This document shows positions 34,682 to 43,802 of a stretch of DNA of 64,000 bases, piece by piece. The notes under the pieces were generated by a model. That model searched no databases. It saw only the letters and a list, made by a program, of their open reading frames with translations, and was not told the DNA's origin. The stretch spans positions 79,937-143,936 of the forward strand of contig JAKMFW010000015.1 in the NCBI GenBank assembly GCA_022425325.1. Direction: 5' to 3'. Positions within the stretch are counted from its first letter, which is position 1, and each line of letters begins with the position of its first letter. This stretch comes from Acidimicrobiales bacterium (GTDB taxonomy: Bacteria > Actinomycetota > Acidimicrobiia > Acidimicrobiales > Aldehydirespiratoraceae). Position numbers and translations under genes: made by a program.

Positions 34682-36361
34682 TCAGCGAACGCCGCGGAGC
34701 GACTCCAACCAGTCGTCGGCGGCTTGCAGTCGGCGGCGGAGCTGGGTCTCGTCGGCCTCGGCCACCCGTTCGATGCCGGAGCGCTTGTTCAGTTCGGCGT
34801 TGACCATCGGGTGCTCCATGCCGGTCGCGCGCACGAGTTCGAGTACCCGGTCGGCGTTCCAGTTCCGGAGATCCTTCTTGCGGGCGTGCTTCGTGCGCAG
34901 GCCGCCCAACGCAGCCTTGGCATCGACATCGCGGCCCGGCAGTTTGGGCGGTGGAGGCAGGTCGATCGGGAGGCCGGCCAGGTCCTCGGCGGCGATGACG
35001 ATGTCCTCGTGCGGGTCGATGCCGTCATCGGCAGGTGGTGAGGTCTCCTCGCCGTCGATTGCCGTCGACGACAGCGCCTGGAACAGCGACGGCTGCTCCT
35101 CGATCTGTACCGCCCGGTTGAGATCGTCGAGCGCGGTCGCTCGCTGAGCTTCTTTCTCGATGCGCTCGTCGATCGAGTGTCGTCGCTGCAGGGCGATGTT
35201 CTGGGCGTGATGGCGCAGCCGCGGATCGTCGGGCACGTAGAAGTAGGCCTTTTGCGAGGACAGGCCTGGGGTCCAGCGGGCGATGCGACCGACCGCCTGA
35301 CGAAAGAACAGTGATGTGACGGTGGTCGTGGCGTGCACCGCCACGCGGAGCCGAGGGATGTCGACGCCTTCGGAGATCATGCGCACCGCCACGACCCAGG
35401 ACTGATCCGATCGGGCGTAGGCCTCGATGACATCGCTCGCCTTCGGATCGTCGGAGAGCGCGATTGCCGGCGCCTCCCCTGTCCAGCGTTCGAGCAGTGC
35501 CGCACAGGCCCGAGCGTGCTCCTGGTCGATCGCGATGACGAGGCCACCGGCATCGGGTTGTTGTTTGCGGATCTGACGCAGCTTCTCGTCGGCCTTCACG
35601 AGCACGGTCGGCAACCACTGGCCGTCGGCGTCGAGGGCGGTGCGCAGTCGGGCGCCGCGGTCCTCGGCGGCGATGTCGTCGGAGAACGAGGCTTCCTTCA
35701 TGGATCCGTCGGCGCCGATCCACTCCATGTGGCCATCGAAACGCGGGAAGAAAACCGGCCGCACGACACCACCGTCGACAAGTGCGGCGCCGTAGTCGTA
35801 CTCGTAGTCGCTGACGGCGTCGCCGTGATCGCCGAGTGTGTAGCGAACGAACGGGATCGGCGCATCGTCGGAACGGAACGGAGTGCCGGACAGCAGGAGC
35901 CGCGAGTTGGCCTCGGCGAATGCCTCGGCGACGCCCTCGCCCCAGGTGAGGTCACCGCCGGCGTGGTGGACTTCGTCGAGGATGACGATGCCGCCTCGAC
36001 TCAGCGTGAACAGTGTGCGAGCCGCCGAGGCGCATTGGGCATAGGTGACGACGATGCCGTGCATGTCGGACGGGATGTCACCGGTCGACGCGTCCCAGTC
36101 GGGTTCGAGGTGGAATCCGAACCGTTCGGCGGCCTGTGCCCACTGGGCTTTGAGGTGACGGGTCGGCGCGACGACAACCAACGGCAGACGCTCGCCCTTC
36201 AGCCAGTGACGTGCGGCCGTGAGCGCGAACGTCGTCTTTCCTGCGCCGGGGCAGGCGACGGCGAGGAAGTTTGCCTCACGGTGGTGCAGGAACGCGTGGA
36301 GTGCTTCGTGCTGCCACTGGCGCAGGGTGATGCTGCGTCGCAGCGGGGCGGCGGGACTCAC
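34682..36361 (-). CDS. Superfamily 2 DEAD/DEAH-box helicase
   Basis: A 559-residue helicase. RQWQHEALHAF precedes Walker A ACPGAGKTT (36-44); then APTRHLKAQW (Ia), VILDEVHH (motif II DEVH, 129-132), LLLSGTPFR (III), VIAIDQEHARAC (IV), RMISEGVDIPRLRV (V) and RQAVGRIARW (VI). The roughly 150-residue C-terminal tail after motif VI has no recognised domain and includes a proline-rich stretch. It resembles COG1061-type DNA helicases; its role in repair or restriction is unclear. GTG 36361 is preferred because similarity begins there. Confidence 0.87.
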   Translation of the reverse strand: MSPAAPLRRSITLRQWQHEALHAFLHHREANFLAVACPGAGKTTFALTAARHWLKGERLPLVVVAPTRHLKAQWAQAAERFGFHLEPDWDASTGDIPSDMHGIVVTYAQCASAARTLFTLSRGGIVILDEVHHAGGDLTWGEGVAEAFAEANSRLLLSGTPFRSDDAPIPFVRYTLGDHGDAVSDYEYDYGAALVDGGVVRPVFFPRFDGHMEWIGADGSMKEASFSDDIAAEDRGARLRTALDADGQWLPTVLVKADEKLRQIRKQQPDAGGLVIAIDQEHARACAALLERWTGEAPAIALSDDPKASDVIEAYARSDQSWVVAVRMISEGVDIPRLRVAVHATTTVTSLFFRQAVGRIARWTPGLSSQKAYFYVPDDPRLRHHAQNIALQRRHSIDERIEKEAQRATALDDLNRAVQIEEQPSLFQALSSTAIDGEETSPPADDGIDPHEDIVIAAEDLAGLPIDLPPPPKLPGRDVDAKAALGGLRTKHARKKDLRNWNADRVLELVRATGMEHPMVNAELNKRSGIERVAEADETQLRRRLQAADDWLESLRGVR

Positions 36362-36454
36362 GACTGGTTCCGGCAACCTCGGAGGACGGGCACGGCGGCG
36401 AGGGTAGCGAGTCGGATTGCAGCCGCGACGCACCATGGGAAGTACATTCCGGGC

Positions 36455-37282
36455 ATGGCTGATGAGCGCCCCATCGAGGACCAGATCCGCTTCGAACTGA
36501 AGGGTTCGGTGGCATGGATCACGATCGACCGGCCCCAGGTCGGCAATGCCCTGAACCCGCCCGGCCGCAACCGCATCCGCGATCTCATCAACGATCTCAA
36601 CGTTTCGAAGCAGGCCCGGTGCATCGTCATCACGGCCACGGGCGAGAAGCTTTTCTGTCCCGGTGCCGACCTCAGCCATGTCTATGAGAAGAACCGGCCC
36701 GAGGGGGTGCCCGATCAGGTCGCCGGCGATCCCCGACGGATGATGCTCGACGGGCAGTACACGCTCTTTCCGGCGATCCTCGACTCCGATATTCCGATCA
36801 TCGCCGCCGTCAACGGCACCGCCGCCGGCATGGGGGCCCACCTCGCCCTCGCATGCGATCTCGTGATCGCTGCCGACAATGCCAAGTTCGTCGAGGTGTT
36901 CGCCCGCCGCGGGCTGGTGCCCGATGCGCTCGGTCCGTGGCTGCTACCCCGCATCATCGGTGTCCGGAAGACGATGGAGCTGATGCTGTTCGCTCGTGAC
37001 CTTCCGGCCGAGGAGGCCGCCGAGCTCGGACTCGTCAACACGGTCGTGCCGGCTGCCGACCTCGAAGCCACTGCGGCGGAGTGGGCCGACAGGATCGCCG
37101 GTGGCCCGACATTCGCGTTCGGACTCACCAAGTGGCTCGTGAATCAGAGCCTCGACGTCGACCGGCAGACGATGATGCACAACGAGGCCGTCGCCGTGGA
37201 GCTGAACAACAACTCCGAGGACTGCCAGGAGGGCATCGCCAGCTTCCGCGAGCGGCGCGATCCCGTCTGGAAGGGCTACTGA
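36455..37282 (+). CDS. Enoyl-CoA hydratase/isomerase family protein
   Basis: A 275-residue crotonase. The fold is marked by VAWITIDRPQVGNALNP, the first oxyanion loop LFCPGADLS, and the second PIIAAVNGTAAGMGAHLALACDLVIA. Where hydratases carry the second catalytic Glu this protein reads RRGLVPDALG, with Asp, which occurs in isomerase-type members. The precise reaction is therefore open. TACATT (36443-36448) lies 6 nt before ATG 36455. It is divergent from the helicase and convergent with the P450. Confidence 0.9.
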   Translation: MADERPIEDQIRFELKGSVAWITIDRPQVGNALNPPGRNRIRDLINDLNVSKQARCIVITATGEKLFCPGADLSHVYEKNRPEGVPDQVAGDPRRMMLDGQYTLFPAILDSDIPIIAAVNGTAAGMGAHLALACDLVIAADNAKFVEVFARRGLVPDALGPWLLPRIIGVRKTMELMLFARDLPAEEAAELGLVNTVVPAADLEATAAEWADRIAGGPTFAFGLTKWLVNQSLDVDRQTMMHNEAVAVELNNNSEDCQEGIASFRERRDPVWKGY

Positions 37283-37291
37283 CCGGTCGGC

Positions 37292-38494
37292 TCAGCGAAA
37301 GCGGACCTGAAGCGCATCGACCCCGCGCAGCGTCATGCGGTTGCGCCAGGCCGGCTCTTCGGTGATCTCCCAGTGTTCGTATCGGTCGAGCAGTTTGCCG
37401 AGCAGTGCCTCGCCCTCCAGTCGGGCGAGTGCGGCGCCGAGGCAGTAGTGGATGCCGGAGCCGAACGACAGCACCTGGGTGTCGGTTCGGGTCACGTCGA
37501 ACCGCTCGGGATCCTCGACGAGTGACGGGTCACGGTTGCACGCTCCAAGCAGTGTCATCGTCGACGAGCCGGCGGGGATGGTGACACCGCCGATCTCGAT
37601 GTCCTCGAACACGTGACGCCCGTCGACCTGGACGGGCGGGTCGTAGCGCAACACCTCTTCGATCGCCTGGGGAATCAGTGACCGGTCGTTGCGAAGCAGT
37701 TCGAGCTGGTCGGGGTGAGCGACGAGCTGTCGCACTGCGTTGCCGAGGAGATGGGTGGTGGTCTCGAACCCTGCTGCGTAGATCAACGAGGTGTTGACGA
37801 GCACCTCGGATTCGGTGAGCTTGTCCTCCCCGTCGGCGGCCTGGATCATGCCGCTGAGGAGATCGTCCTGCGGCTCGGCCCGTCGACGAGCGACGAGGTC
37901 CTGGAGGTACTCGGTGAGCTTGGCCCCCGAGACTTCGGCAGCGGCCAGATCCTCGGGGCTGGCGGTCTGTTCGATGCCGACGGTGAGGTCGTAGATGAGT
38001 GGGCGGAGGTACTCACGGTCCTCGGCCGGCACACCGACGAGCGCGCTGATCACGTTGGCGGGCAGCGGGAATGCCACGCTGCCGACAAAGTCACCCTCAC
38101 CGCCGAGATCGTCAAGCAGGTCATCGCACATCTGCTCGACCTCGGGACGCAGCTTCTCGACACGGCGGGGCGTGAACGAGCGGGCGACGAGGCCGCGCAC
38201 CCGGGTGTGATCGGGCGGGTTGAGCATCAGCATCGACAGGGTGCCGCTGCGGACCTTGCGCTTGGTGCCGTCGAGGGAGACGCGCTCGTCCGTCAGGCCG
38301 GCACCGCTCCCGCACCGAGGATCGCGGAGAAGCGCCCGGGCGTCGTCGAACCGGGTGAGGACCCACCGACCGACCAGTTCGGTCTTGAAGATTGGGGCGT
38401 GCTCCCGCAATTCGGCATAGAGCGGATACGGATCCGAGATGGTCTCGGGGTCGGTGAAGATCTTGAGCAGTGTGGCGTCGGGATCGAAAGTCAC
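37292..38494 (-). CDS. Cytochrome P450
   Basis: A 400-residue soluble bacterial P450. Heme-ligand Cys351 is in LSFGSGIHYCLGAALARLE, the I-helix reads AAGFETTTHLLG (oxygen-activating region), the ExxR motif is Glu280-Arg283 in EEVLRYDPP, and LNPPDHTRVRGLV is the C-helix heme contact. It is a monooxygenase needing a ferredoxin partner, not found here. The substrate is unknown. CAACCT (38506-38501) lies 6 nt before GTG 38494, which sets the start. Confidence 0.93.
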   Translation of the reverse strand: MTFDPDATLLKIFTDPETISDPYPLYAELREHAPIFKTELVGRWVLTRFDDARALLRDPRCGSGAGLTDERVSLDGTKRKVRSGTLSMLMLNPPDHTRVRGLVARSFTPRRVEKLRPEVEQMCDDLLDDLGGEGDFVGSVAFPLPANVISALVGVPAEDREYLRPLIYDLTVGIEQTASPEDLAAAEVSGAKLTEYLQDLVARRRAEPQDDLLSGMIQAADGEDKLTESEVLVNTSLIYAAGFETTTHLLGNAVRQLVAHPDQLELLRNDRSLIPQAIEEVLRYDPPVQVDGRHVFEDIEIGGVTIPAGSSTMTLLGACNRDPSLVEDPERFDVTRTDTQVLSFGSGIHYCLGAALARLEGEALLGKLLDRYEHWEITEEPAWRNRMTLRGVDALQVRFR

Positions 38495-38540
38495 GGTGTC
38501 AGGTTGCCGGTTCGATCTCTTGGCGACCAAATGGGGCTCG

Positions 38541-39095
38541 TCACGTCGTCGGCCGCTCGACCGCCGTCGCCTTGAGTTGCTGCTCGGCATCCCGATGGTG
38601 ATGCACCATCTCGTGCAGCACGAAACGCGCCATCCCTCGGATGGTGAAACGTTCACCCGCTCGGCGCTCCGCTGCCGCATCCCATTGCCCCGACGCCAGA
38701 TCCGAGAGTGACTGACCGAACCGGCGAGCGTTGGCCGCTATCGCCTCGGCGACGAGGACCGGTTCCTGTTCGTTGTACCGACTGTCGACGACTGCGGCAT
38801 CGTGATCCCACCAGCCGAGCTGCTGGCCGGGAGTCGTTGCCGTTCGGTGGATGCGCTCCTCGAAGACGGCGAGCACATCACGGGTATGGCAGGCGTACTC
38901 GAGCGGACTCCACACGTCGGGCACAGGCCGACGTCGAAGATCGGCAACATCGGCGGTGGCGAGGGTCCCACCCCATCGGGCGGCGACATCGGTGAGGGCG
39001 CGGGGAAGGTCGGCGTCGGCGTTGGTCGAGGCGTCGAGTCCGCAGTCCGGGCATGCCTCGAACTGCATCCGAACCCATTCGCGCCCTTCGTTCAC
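38541..39095 (-). CDS. DinB-like four-helix protein with N-terminal CxxC
   Basis: A 184-residue protein resembling the DinB/YfiT metal-binding helical bundle. Likely ligands are His in EYACHTRDVL and the cluster HEMVHHHRD. It begins with a small CPDCGLD knuckle (Cys15, Cys18), common in actinobacterial members. Some relatives are thiol- or mycothiol-dependent transferases. GTG 39095 overlaps the stop of psuG as GTGA; an ATG at 39068 would also keep the domain. Function is unknown. Confidence 0.78.
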   Translation of the reverse strand: MNEGREWVRMQFEACPDCGLDASTNADADLPRALTDVAARWGGTLATADVADLRRRPVPDVWSPLEYACHTRDVLAVFEERIHRTATTPGQQLGWWDHDAAVVDSRYNEQEPVLVAEAIAANARRFGQSLSDLASGQWDAAAERRAGERFTIRGMARFVLHEMVHHHRDAEQQLKATAVERPTT

Positions 39096-40009
39096 GAACG
39101 AGCCGCCATCGCAACGGCGATCTCGGCGCCGACGCGAGCGTTGTTCTCGGCGAGCGCCAGATTCGCCGGGACACTCTCGCCGTCAGTCGCGGCGGCGATC
39201 GCCGCCAGCACGACCGGAGTCACGCCGGGGCCCTGCACCCCCGTCGCCTCCGCCTCGGCGAGCGCGGCTGCGATCGCGGTGTTGATGCGGTCGGAATCGA
39301 GTTCGTCGGTCTCGGGGATCGGGTTGGCCACCAGCACGCCCCCGGGGTGACCGAGTTCGGCATTGGCGGCCACCAGCGCCGCGACCTCGTCGCCTGAACG
39401 GACGGTCATCGTGACGGGTGAGCCGGAGTCGCGGGTGTAGAAGGCCGGGAACCGGTCGGTGTTCCAGCCGACGACCGGAACGCCGAGCGTCTCGAACTCC
39501 TCGAGGGTGCGCGGCAGGTCGAGGAAGGCCTTGGCCCCCGCCGACACGGTGACGACCGGATGACGGGCGATGGCGAGGAGGTCGTGGGACACGTCGCCGG
39601 ACTCTGCCGCGCCCCGATGAACACCGCCGATGCCGCCGGTGGCGAACACGGCCACACCGGCGCGGGCGGCGAGCGTGACCGACGCCGACACGGTGGTGAC
39701 ACCGACGTCGAGTGCGGTGGCGTGGGCATGCCCGAGATCTCGGGCGGCGATCTTCGTGGTGCCGCCGAGCACCCGCTCGACCTCGTCGGCGGCGATACCG
39801 ACCACCGCGACACCGTCGAGTACGGCGGTCATCGCTGGGACGGCGCCGGCTGCTCGGATCACGGCGTCGCAGCGCTCCAGACATTCGAGGTTGGCGGGTT
39901 CGGGAAGGCCGAAGGCGCTGTAGATCGTGGATTCCATGGCCACGACGGGCACACCGTCGGCCACCGCCGAGGCGACCTCGTCGCCCACTCGAAAGATCGT
40001 CTGCAACAT
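39092..40009 (-). CDS. psuG: Pseudouridine-5'-phosphate glycosidase
   Basis: A 305-residue PsuG. Signature blocks are PVVAMESTIYSAFGLP (Glu26), GGTTKIAARDL (Lys86), ATGGIGGVHRGAAES and SAGAKAFLDLPRTLE with Schiff-base Lys160. It reversibly splits pseudouridine 5'-phosphate into uracil and ribose 5-phosphate. No pseudouridine kinase (psuK) lies beside it. TAACCT (40022-40017) lies 7 nt before ATG. It is transcribed away from the acyl-CoA synthetase at 40070 from a 60-bp divergent gap. Confidence 0.93.
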   Translation of the reverse strand: MLQTIFRVGDEVASAVADGVPVVAMESTIYSAFGLPEPANLECLERCDAVIRAAGAVPAMTAVLDGVAVVGIAADEVERVLGGTTKIAARDLGHAHATALDVGVTTVSASVTLAARAGVAVFATGGIGGVHRGAAESGDVSHDLLAIARHPVVTVSAGAKAFLDLPRTLEEFETLGVPVVGWNTDRFPAFYTRDSGSPVTMTVRSGDEVAALVAANAELGHPGGVLVANPIPETDELDSDRINTAIAAALAEAEATGVQGPGVTPVVLAAIAAATDGESVPANLALAENNARVGAEIAVAMAARS

Positions 40010-40069
40010 CGGCTTCAGGTTAGGAGCCTCGGGTGGCCGACGGTTGCCCGTTCGACTATCAATGGCCCC

Positions 40070-41785
40070 GTGATCGACGCACTCAACGCCACCTGGGACG
40101 CCATGATCGCGGAGGGTCAGCCCTTCGCCATGACCGAGACGGAGGTCCGCGGGATTCCCATGCGGGTCTTCACCAGCGCACCACCCGACATGCGCTTCAT
40201 TTGGGAGATGTCAGCTGGGCACGGCGACAAGCCGTACCTCGTCTTCGAGGACGAGGAGATGTCGTACGGCGAGGCGCATGCCACCGTGCGTTCGCTCGCC
40301 GCCTACCTCGTCGAGCAGGGCGTGCAGCCCGGCGACCGGGTGGCGATCGCCATGCGCAACTATCCCGAGTGGGCGCTGTCCTACTGGGCCACGATCTGTA
40401 TCGGTGCCGCCGCCGTCGGTGTCAACGCCTGGTGGACTCCCGCCGAGCTCGAGTACGGCCTGAGCGACTCCCGTCCGAAGGTCGTCATCTGTGACGGCGA
40501 GCGACTCGAACGACTCAACGAGGTCATCGGTGGCCTGCGTGAGGCCGGCGACATGCACGTCGTCTCCGTCCGCACCGACGGCGAACTGCCGTCAGGTGGT
40601 GTGCGCTGGGCCGATGTCGTCGACGCCGACAGCGCGCCCGCCGAACTCCCCGCCGTCGAGATCGATCCCGACGAGGACATGTGCATCTTCTACACCTCGG
40701 GCACCACCGGCTTCCCGAAGGGCGCCCAGCTGACCCACCGCGGTTCGGTGCACAACTTGATGCACATGGCGTTCGCCAACGCCGCCGCCGGTGCCGCGGC
40801 TGCTGCGGTGGCCGAGTCCGGTGCGGTCGAGATCGAGCCGCCGAAGGAGGTGCCGCCGTCGGCGATGGTTCCCACGCCGCTGTTCCACGTCACTGCCAAC
40901 AACTGTGTGCTGCATCCGCTCACATTCCTCGGTGCCAAGCTCGTGCTGATGCACAAGTGGGATCCGGGTCGGGCCCTCGAGCTGATCGAGCGCGAGCAGG
41001 TCGCGACCTTCACCGGTGTGCCCACCATGAGCCGTGAGCTGCTCCTTCACCCCGACTGGGAGACCCGCGACACCAGTTCGCTCGGTTCGATGGGTGGTGG
41101 TGGCGCCGCTCTGCAGCCCGACCTCGTCGAGAAGATCAGTAAGGCCAAGGGGGCGGTGCAGCCCTCGACCGGCTACGGCCTCACGGAGACCCACGGCATC
41201 ATCACCGCCGTCGGCAACATCTTCTTCAACCTCAAGCCGACCTCGGCCGGCCGCATCATGCCGACCTTCGACTACAAGGTGGTCGACGAGGACGGCAACC
41301 CCGTGCCCGACGGTGAGCGTGGCGAGTTCTGTGTGAAGGGCCCGGCGGTCGTGAAGGGCTACCTCAACCGCCCGGAGGCCACGGCCGAGGCGATCGTCGA
41401 CGGCTACTTCAGCACCGGCGACATCGTCTATGTCGACGACGACGGCTTCGTACACATCGTCGACCGAGCCAAGGACATGGTCCTGCGTGGTGGCGAGAAC
41501 GTGTACTGCGCTGAGGTCGAGGCCGCCATCTACGAGCACCCCGACATCGCCGAGGCCGCCGTGTTCGGTGTCGAGGACGAGCGGTTGGGCGAGGCCGTCG
41601 GTGTCGCGATTCACCTCGTTCCCGAAGCGACACTCGATCAGGCCGGGCTCACCGCCCACCTGGCGCCGTTGCTGGCCAAGTTCAAGATTCCGGAACATGT
41701 CTGGTTCCTGGACGAACCGCTGCCACAGAACGCCAACGGCAAGTTCCTGAAGCGCCAGCTGCGCGAGAGCCTCACGGCAGGCTGA
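40070..41785 (+). CDS. Acyl-CoA synthetase (AMP-forming)
   Basis: A 571-residue ANL enzyme. The P-loop FYTSGTTGFPKGAQLTHRG starts near residue 207, the adenylate motif is STGYGLTETHG, the hinge is FSTGDIVYVDDDGF, then VDRAKDMVLRGGENVYCAEV and the C-terminal Lys in NANGKFLKRQL. An alanine-rich insertion (AAAGAAAAAVAESGAV) follows the P-loop; such loops vary in the family. GTG 40070 follows a TATCAA box by 7 nt. Longer in-frame extensions run antisense to psuG and were rejected. The substrate is unknown. Confidence 0.92.
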   Translation: MIDALNATWDAMIAEGQPFAMTETEVRGIPMRVFTSAPPDMRFIWEMSAGHGDKPYLVFEDEEMSYGEAHATVRSLAAYLVEQGVQPGDRVAIAMRNYPEWALSYWATICIGAAAVGVNAWWTPAELEYGLSDSRPKVVICDGERLERLNEVIGGLREAGDMHVVSVRTDGELPSGGVRWADVVDADSAPAELPAVEIDPDEDMCIFYTSGTTGFPKGAQLTHRGSVHNLMHMAFANAAAGAAAAAVAESGAVEIEPPKEVPPSAMVPTPLFHVTANNCVLHPLTFLGAKLVLMHKWDPGRALELIEREQVATFTGVPTMSRELLLHPDWETRDTSSLGSMGGGGAALQPDLVEKISKAKGAVQPSTGYGLTETHGIITAVGNIFFNLKPTSAGRIMPTFDYKVVDEDGNPVPDGERGEFCVKGPAVVKGYLNRPEATAEAIVDGYFSTGDIVYVDDDGFVHIVDRAKDMVLRGGENVYCAEVEAAIYEHPDIAEAAVFGVEDERLGEAVGVAIHLVPEATLDQAGLTAHLAPLLAKFKIPEHVWFLDEPLPQNANGKFLKRQLRESLTAG

Positions 41786-41792
41786 GCCGAAT

Positions 41793-41823
41793 TCCGGCGG
41801 TGAGCGGTCGACTCACCGCCGGA
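41793..41823. terminator. Bidirectional terminator hairpin
   Basis: TCCGGCGGTGAG (41793-41804) and CTCACCGCCGGA (41812-41823) form a perfect 12-bp stem with a 7-nt loop. It fills the 57-bp gap between two convergent genes. There is no long T tract on either side, as is usual for high-GC actinobacteria. Confidence 0.8.
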
Positions 41824-41842
41824 CGGACAAACGGCTGCTGGC

Positions 41843-42481
41843 TCAGGCGGACGCCTCGGCGTCGACGCCGGCGTCACCGGCGGGTCCGCCGAACCCGCGG
41901 TGGTGGCCACGACGGCTACCGAACTCGATCTCGCCGTTGACGAGGTCCTCGGCCCGCTCGGCGGCCTGGGTGAGCATCTCGGCGGCCTGGGTGTCGTCGA
42001 TGCGACCGTTCTCGACGGCAGTGTCGAGACGCTCCTCGGCACGGGCGACGATGGCATCGACGACGTCGGCGCTGCCGATGCCCTGTGCCTCGGCCAGTTC
42101 GGCGATCGACGAGCCGTTCCGGAGCGCCTCTCGCATCTCGCTGCCCTCGAGGCCGAGGATCTCGGCGATCTCGCCGGCGCCACGCGGACCGCGCTGGCCG
42201 AGGCGCTCACGGAACTCGCCACGGTCGGGGCGGGCGTTCTGGAGGGTCTCGACGACGGCGTCGCGTTGCGCCTCGGTGAGGGTTCCGTCGTCGACGAGAA
42301 CCTGGAGGGCTTCGCTGATTCGCTCGCCGCGTTCGGGAGCGGCCTGCTCCGCCTCGACGACGTCGTCCTGAGCGCCGGCGATCACCGGGGTGAAGAAGGC
42401 GGCGCCGGCGGCGACACCGCCGAGCGTGGAGGCCGCGATGGCGGTGATGGCGACGGAGCGCTTGATCGGGGTGGTGGTCAT
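41843..42481 (-). CDS. Secreted or membrane-anchored helical repeat protein
   Basis: A 212-residue protein with a signal peptide (basic KRSVAITAIAAS then GGVAAGAAFFTPVIAGAQ, likely cut after AGAQ near residue 38). The mature part has two similar helical units, each with a D/N-G-x-[LI]-x-x-x-Q-xx-(A/M) turn: DDGTLTEAQRDAVVETL and ENGRIDDTQAAEMLTQ, with LRNGSSIAELAEAQGI between. This resembles DUF2680/YckD-like exported helical proteins. It ends in a His/Gly-rich tail (RRGHHRGFGG) that could bind metal. The function is unknown. Confidence 0.75.
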   Translation of the reverse strand: MTTTPIKRSVAITAIAASTLGGVAAGAAFFTPVIAGAQDDVVEAEQAAPERGERISEALQVLVDDGTLTEAQRDAVVETLQNARPDRGEFRERLGQRGPRGAGEIAEILGLEGSEMREALRNGSSIAELAEAQGIGSADVVDAIVARAEERLDTAVENGRIDDTQAAEMLTQAAERAEDLVNGEIEFGSRRGHHRGFGGPAGDAGVDAEASA

Positions 42482-42638
42482 GATGGGTGCTGCTTCCTGG
42501 AGGGGATGGAGTGCGAGAGGGGCGCCTCTCGGATACCAACACTCGGCCTCCCGGGTAAGACGATCGTGAGGCCACCGGGTTCAGGCGATGAGGAAGGTGT
42601 GAGGATTGTGTGATGGCTCCGGCCGTAGGATTCCCGCC

Positions 42639-43802
42639 GTGACCTCCAACCCGTTCCTCACCGAACGTCTCCAGGGCTTCGGCACGACGATCTTCACCCA
42701 GATGTCGGCCCTGGCGGTCGAGACACAGTCGGTCAACCTCGGTCAGGGGTTTCCCGATACCGACGGACCCGAGGAGGTCGCCGAAGCTGCCCGCCGGGCG
42801 ATTCGGGACGGACACAACCAGTACCCCCCGCTGCCGGGCATCCCGTCCCTGCGTGAGGCGGTGAGCGAACACCGCGCCCGGTTCCGCGGCCAGGAGTTCG
42901 ACCCGAACGGTGAGATCTTGATCACCGCCGGTGCCACTGAGGCACTCGCTGCCGCCATGCTCGCCCTCACCGGGCCAGGCGACGAGGTCGTCACCTTCGA
43001 GCCCTACTACGACTCCTACGCCGCCGGTATCGCCCTGAGCGGCGCGACTCGCCGGGTGGTCACCCTTCGCGCTCCCGACTGGACCTTCGACCCCGACGAG
43101 CTGCGGGCTGCGTTCACGACGAACACGAAGGCGTTCCTTCTCAACACGCCACACAATCCGACGGGCAAGGTGTTCACTCGTGACGAACTCGCGCTCATCG
43201 CCGAGTTGTGTTGCGAGCACGACGTCGTCGCCGTCACCGACGAGGTCTACGAGCACCTCGTCTTCGACGGGGAACACCACGCGCTTGCAACCTTTCCGGG
43301 AATGGCCGAGCGCACGCTCACCGTGTCGTCGGCCGGGAAGATCTTCTCGTTCACGGGATGGAAGGTCGGGTGGGCGTGTGGTCCGGCCGATCTCGTCACG
43401 GCGGTCCGCACCGCCAAGCAGTTTTTGACCTTTGCGGGCGGTGGTCCGTTCCAGCACGCCGTCGCCGTCGGACTCCGCCTCGGCGACGACTTCTTCGCCG
43501 GCTACACCGCCGAAATGCAGGCCAAACGCGATCGGCTCTCGGCCGGACTCGCCGACGCCGGCCTTGACGTCTTACCGACGCAGGGCACCTACTTCGCAAG
43601 TTGCGACATCACGTCGATCGGCGAGACCAACGGCACCGACTTCTGCCTCGCGCTCCCTGAGCGAGCCGGTGTCGTCGCCGTGCCGTCGATGGTGTTCTTC
43701 GACAATCAGGACGAGGGCGCGTCCATCATCCGCTTCGCGTTCTGCAAGAAGGACGAGGTCATCGACGAGGCCGTCGCCCGGCTCAAGGCAGGCCTGTCAT
43801 GA
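42639..43802 (+). CDS. Class I/II PLP aminotransferase (kynurenine/glutamine-K/methionine type)
   Basis: A 387-residue fold-type I aminotransferase. It has VNLGQGFPDTDGPEEV, NQYPPLPGIPSLREAV, the NTPHNPTGKVF motif, cofactor-binding TDEVYEHLVFDG, and Schiff-base Lys in SSAGKIFSFTGWKVGW. The GFPD and FxxTGWK signatures fit the kynurenine aminotransferase/glutamine transaminase K/YbdL group. The next gene, a Nit2-type omega-amidase, overlaps by 4 bases, and omega-amidases process the keto-acid amides that such transaminases make. GTG 42639 lies 7 nt after TAGGAT (42626-42631). Confidence 0.9.
   Translation: MTSNPFLTERLQGFGTTIFTQMSALAVETQSVNLGQGFPDTDGPEEVAEAARRAIRDGHNQYPPLPGIPSLREAVSEHRARFRGQEFDPNGEILITAGATEALAAAMLALTGPGDEVVTFEPYYDSYAAGIALSGATRRVVTLRAPDWTFDPDELRAAFTTNTKAFLLNTPHNPTGKVFTRDELALIAELCCEHDVVAVTDEVYEHLVFDGEHHALATFPGMAERTLTVSSAGKIFSFTGWKVGWACGPADLVTAVRTAKQFLTFAGGGPFQHAVAVGLRLGDDFFAGYTAEMQAKRDRLSAGLADAGLDVLPTQGTYFASCDITSIGETNGTDFCLALPERAGVVAVPSMVFFDNQDEGASIIRFAFCKKDEVIDEAVARLKAGLS

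Noticed and set aside
34643-34682. GCCC/GGGC hairpin between the LLM gene and the helicase
   Set aside because: Only four base pairs; too weak to call a terminator.
39560-41785. 741-codon plus frame including the acyl-CoA synthetase
   Set aside because: The first 170 codons are antisense to psuG; the synthetase similarity and a -10 box point to GTG 40070.
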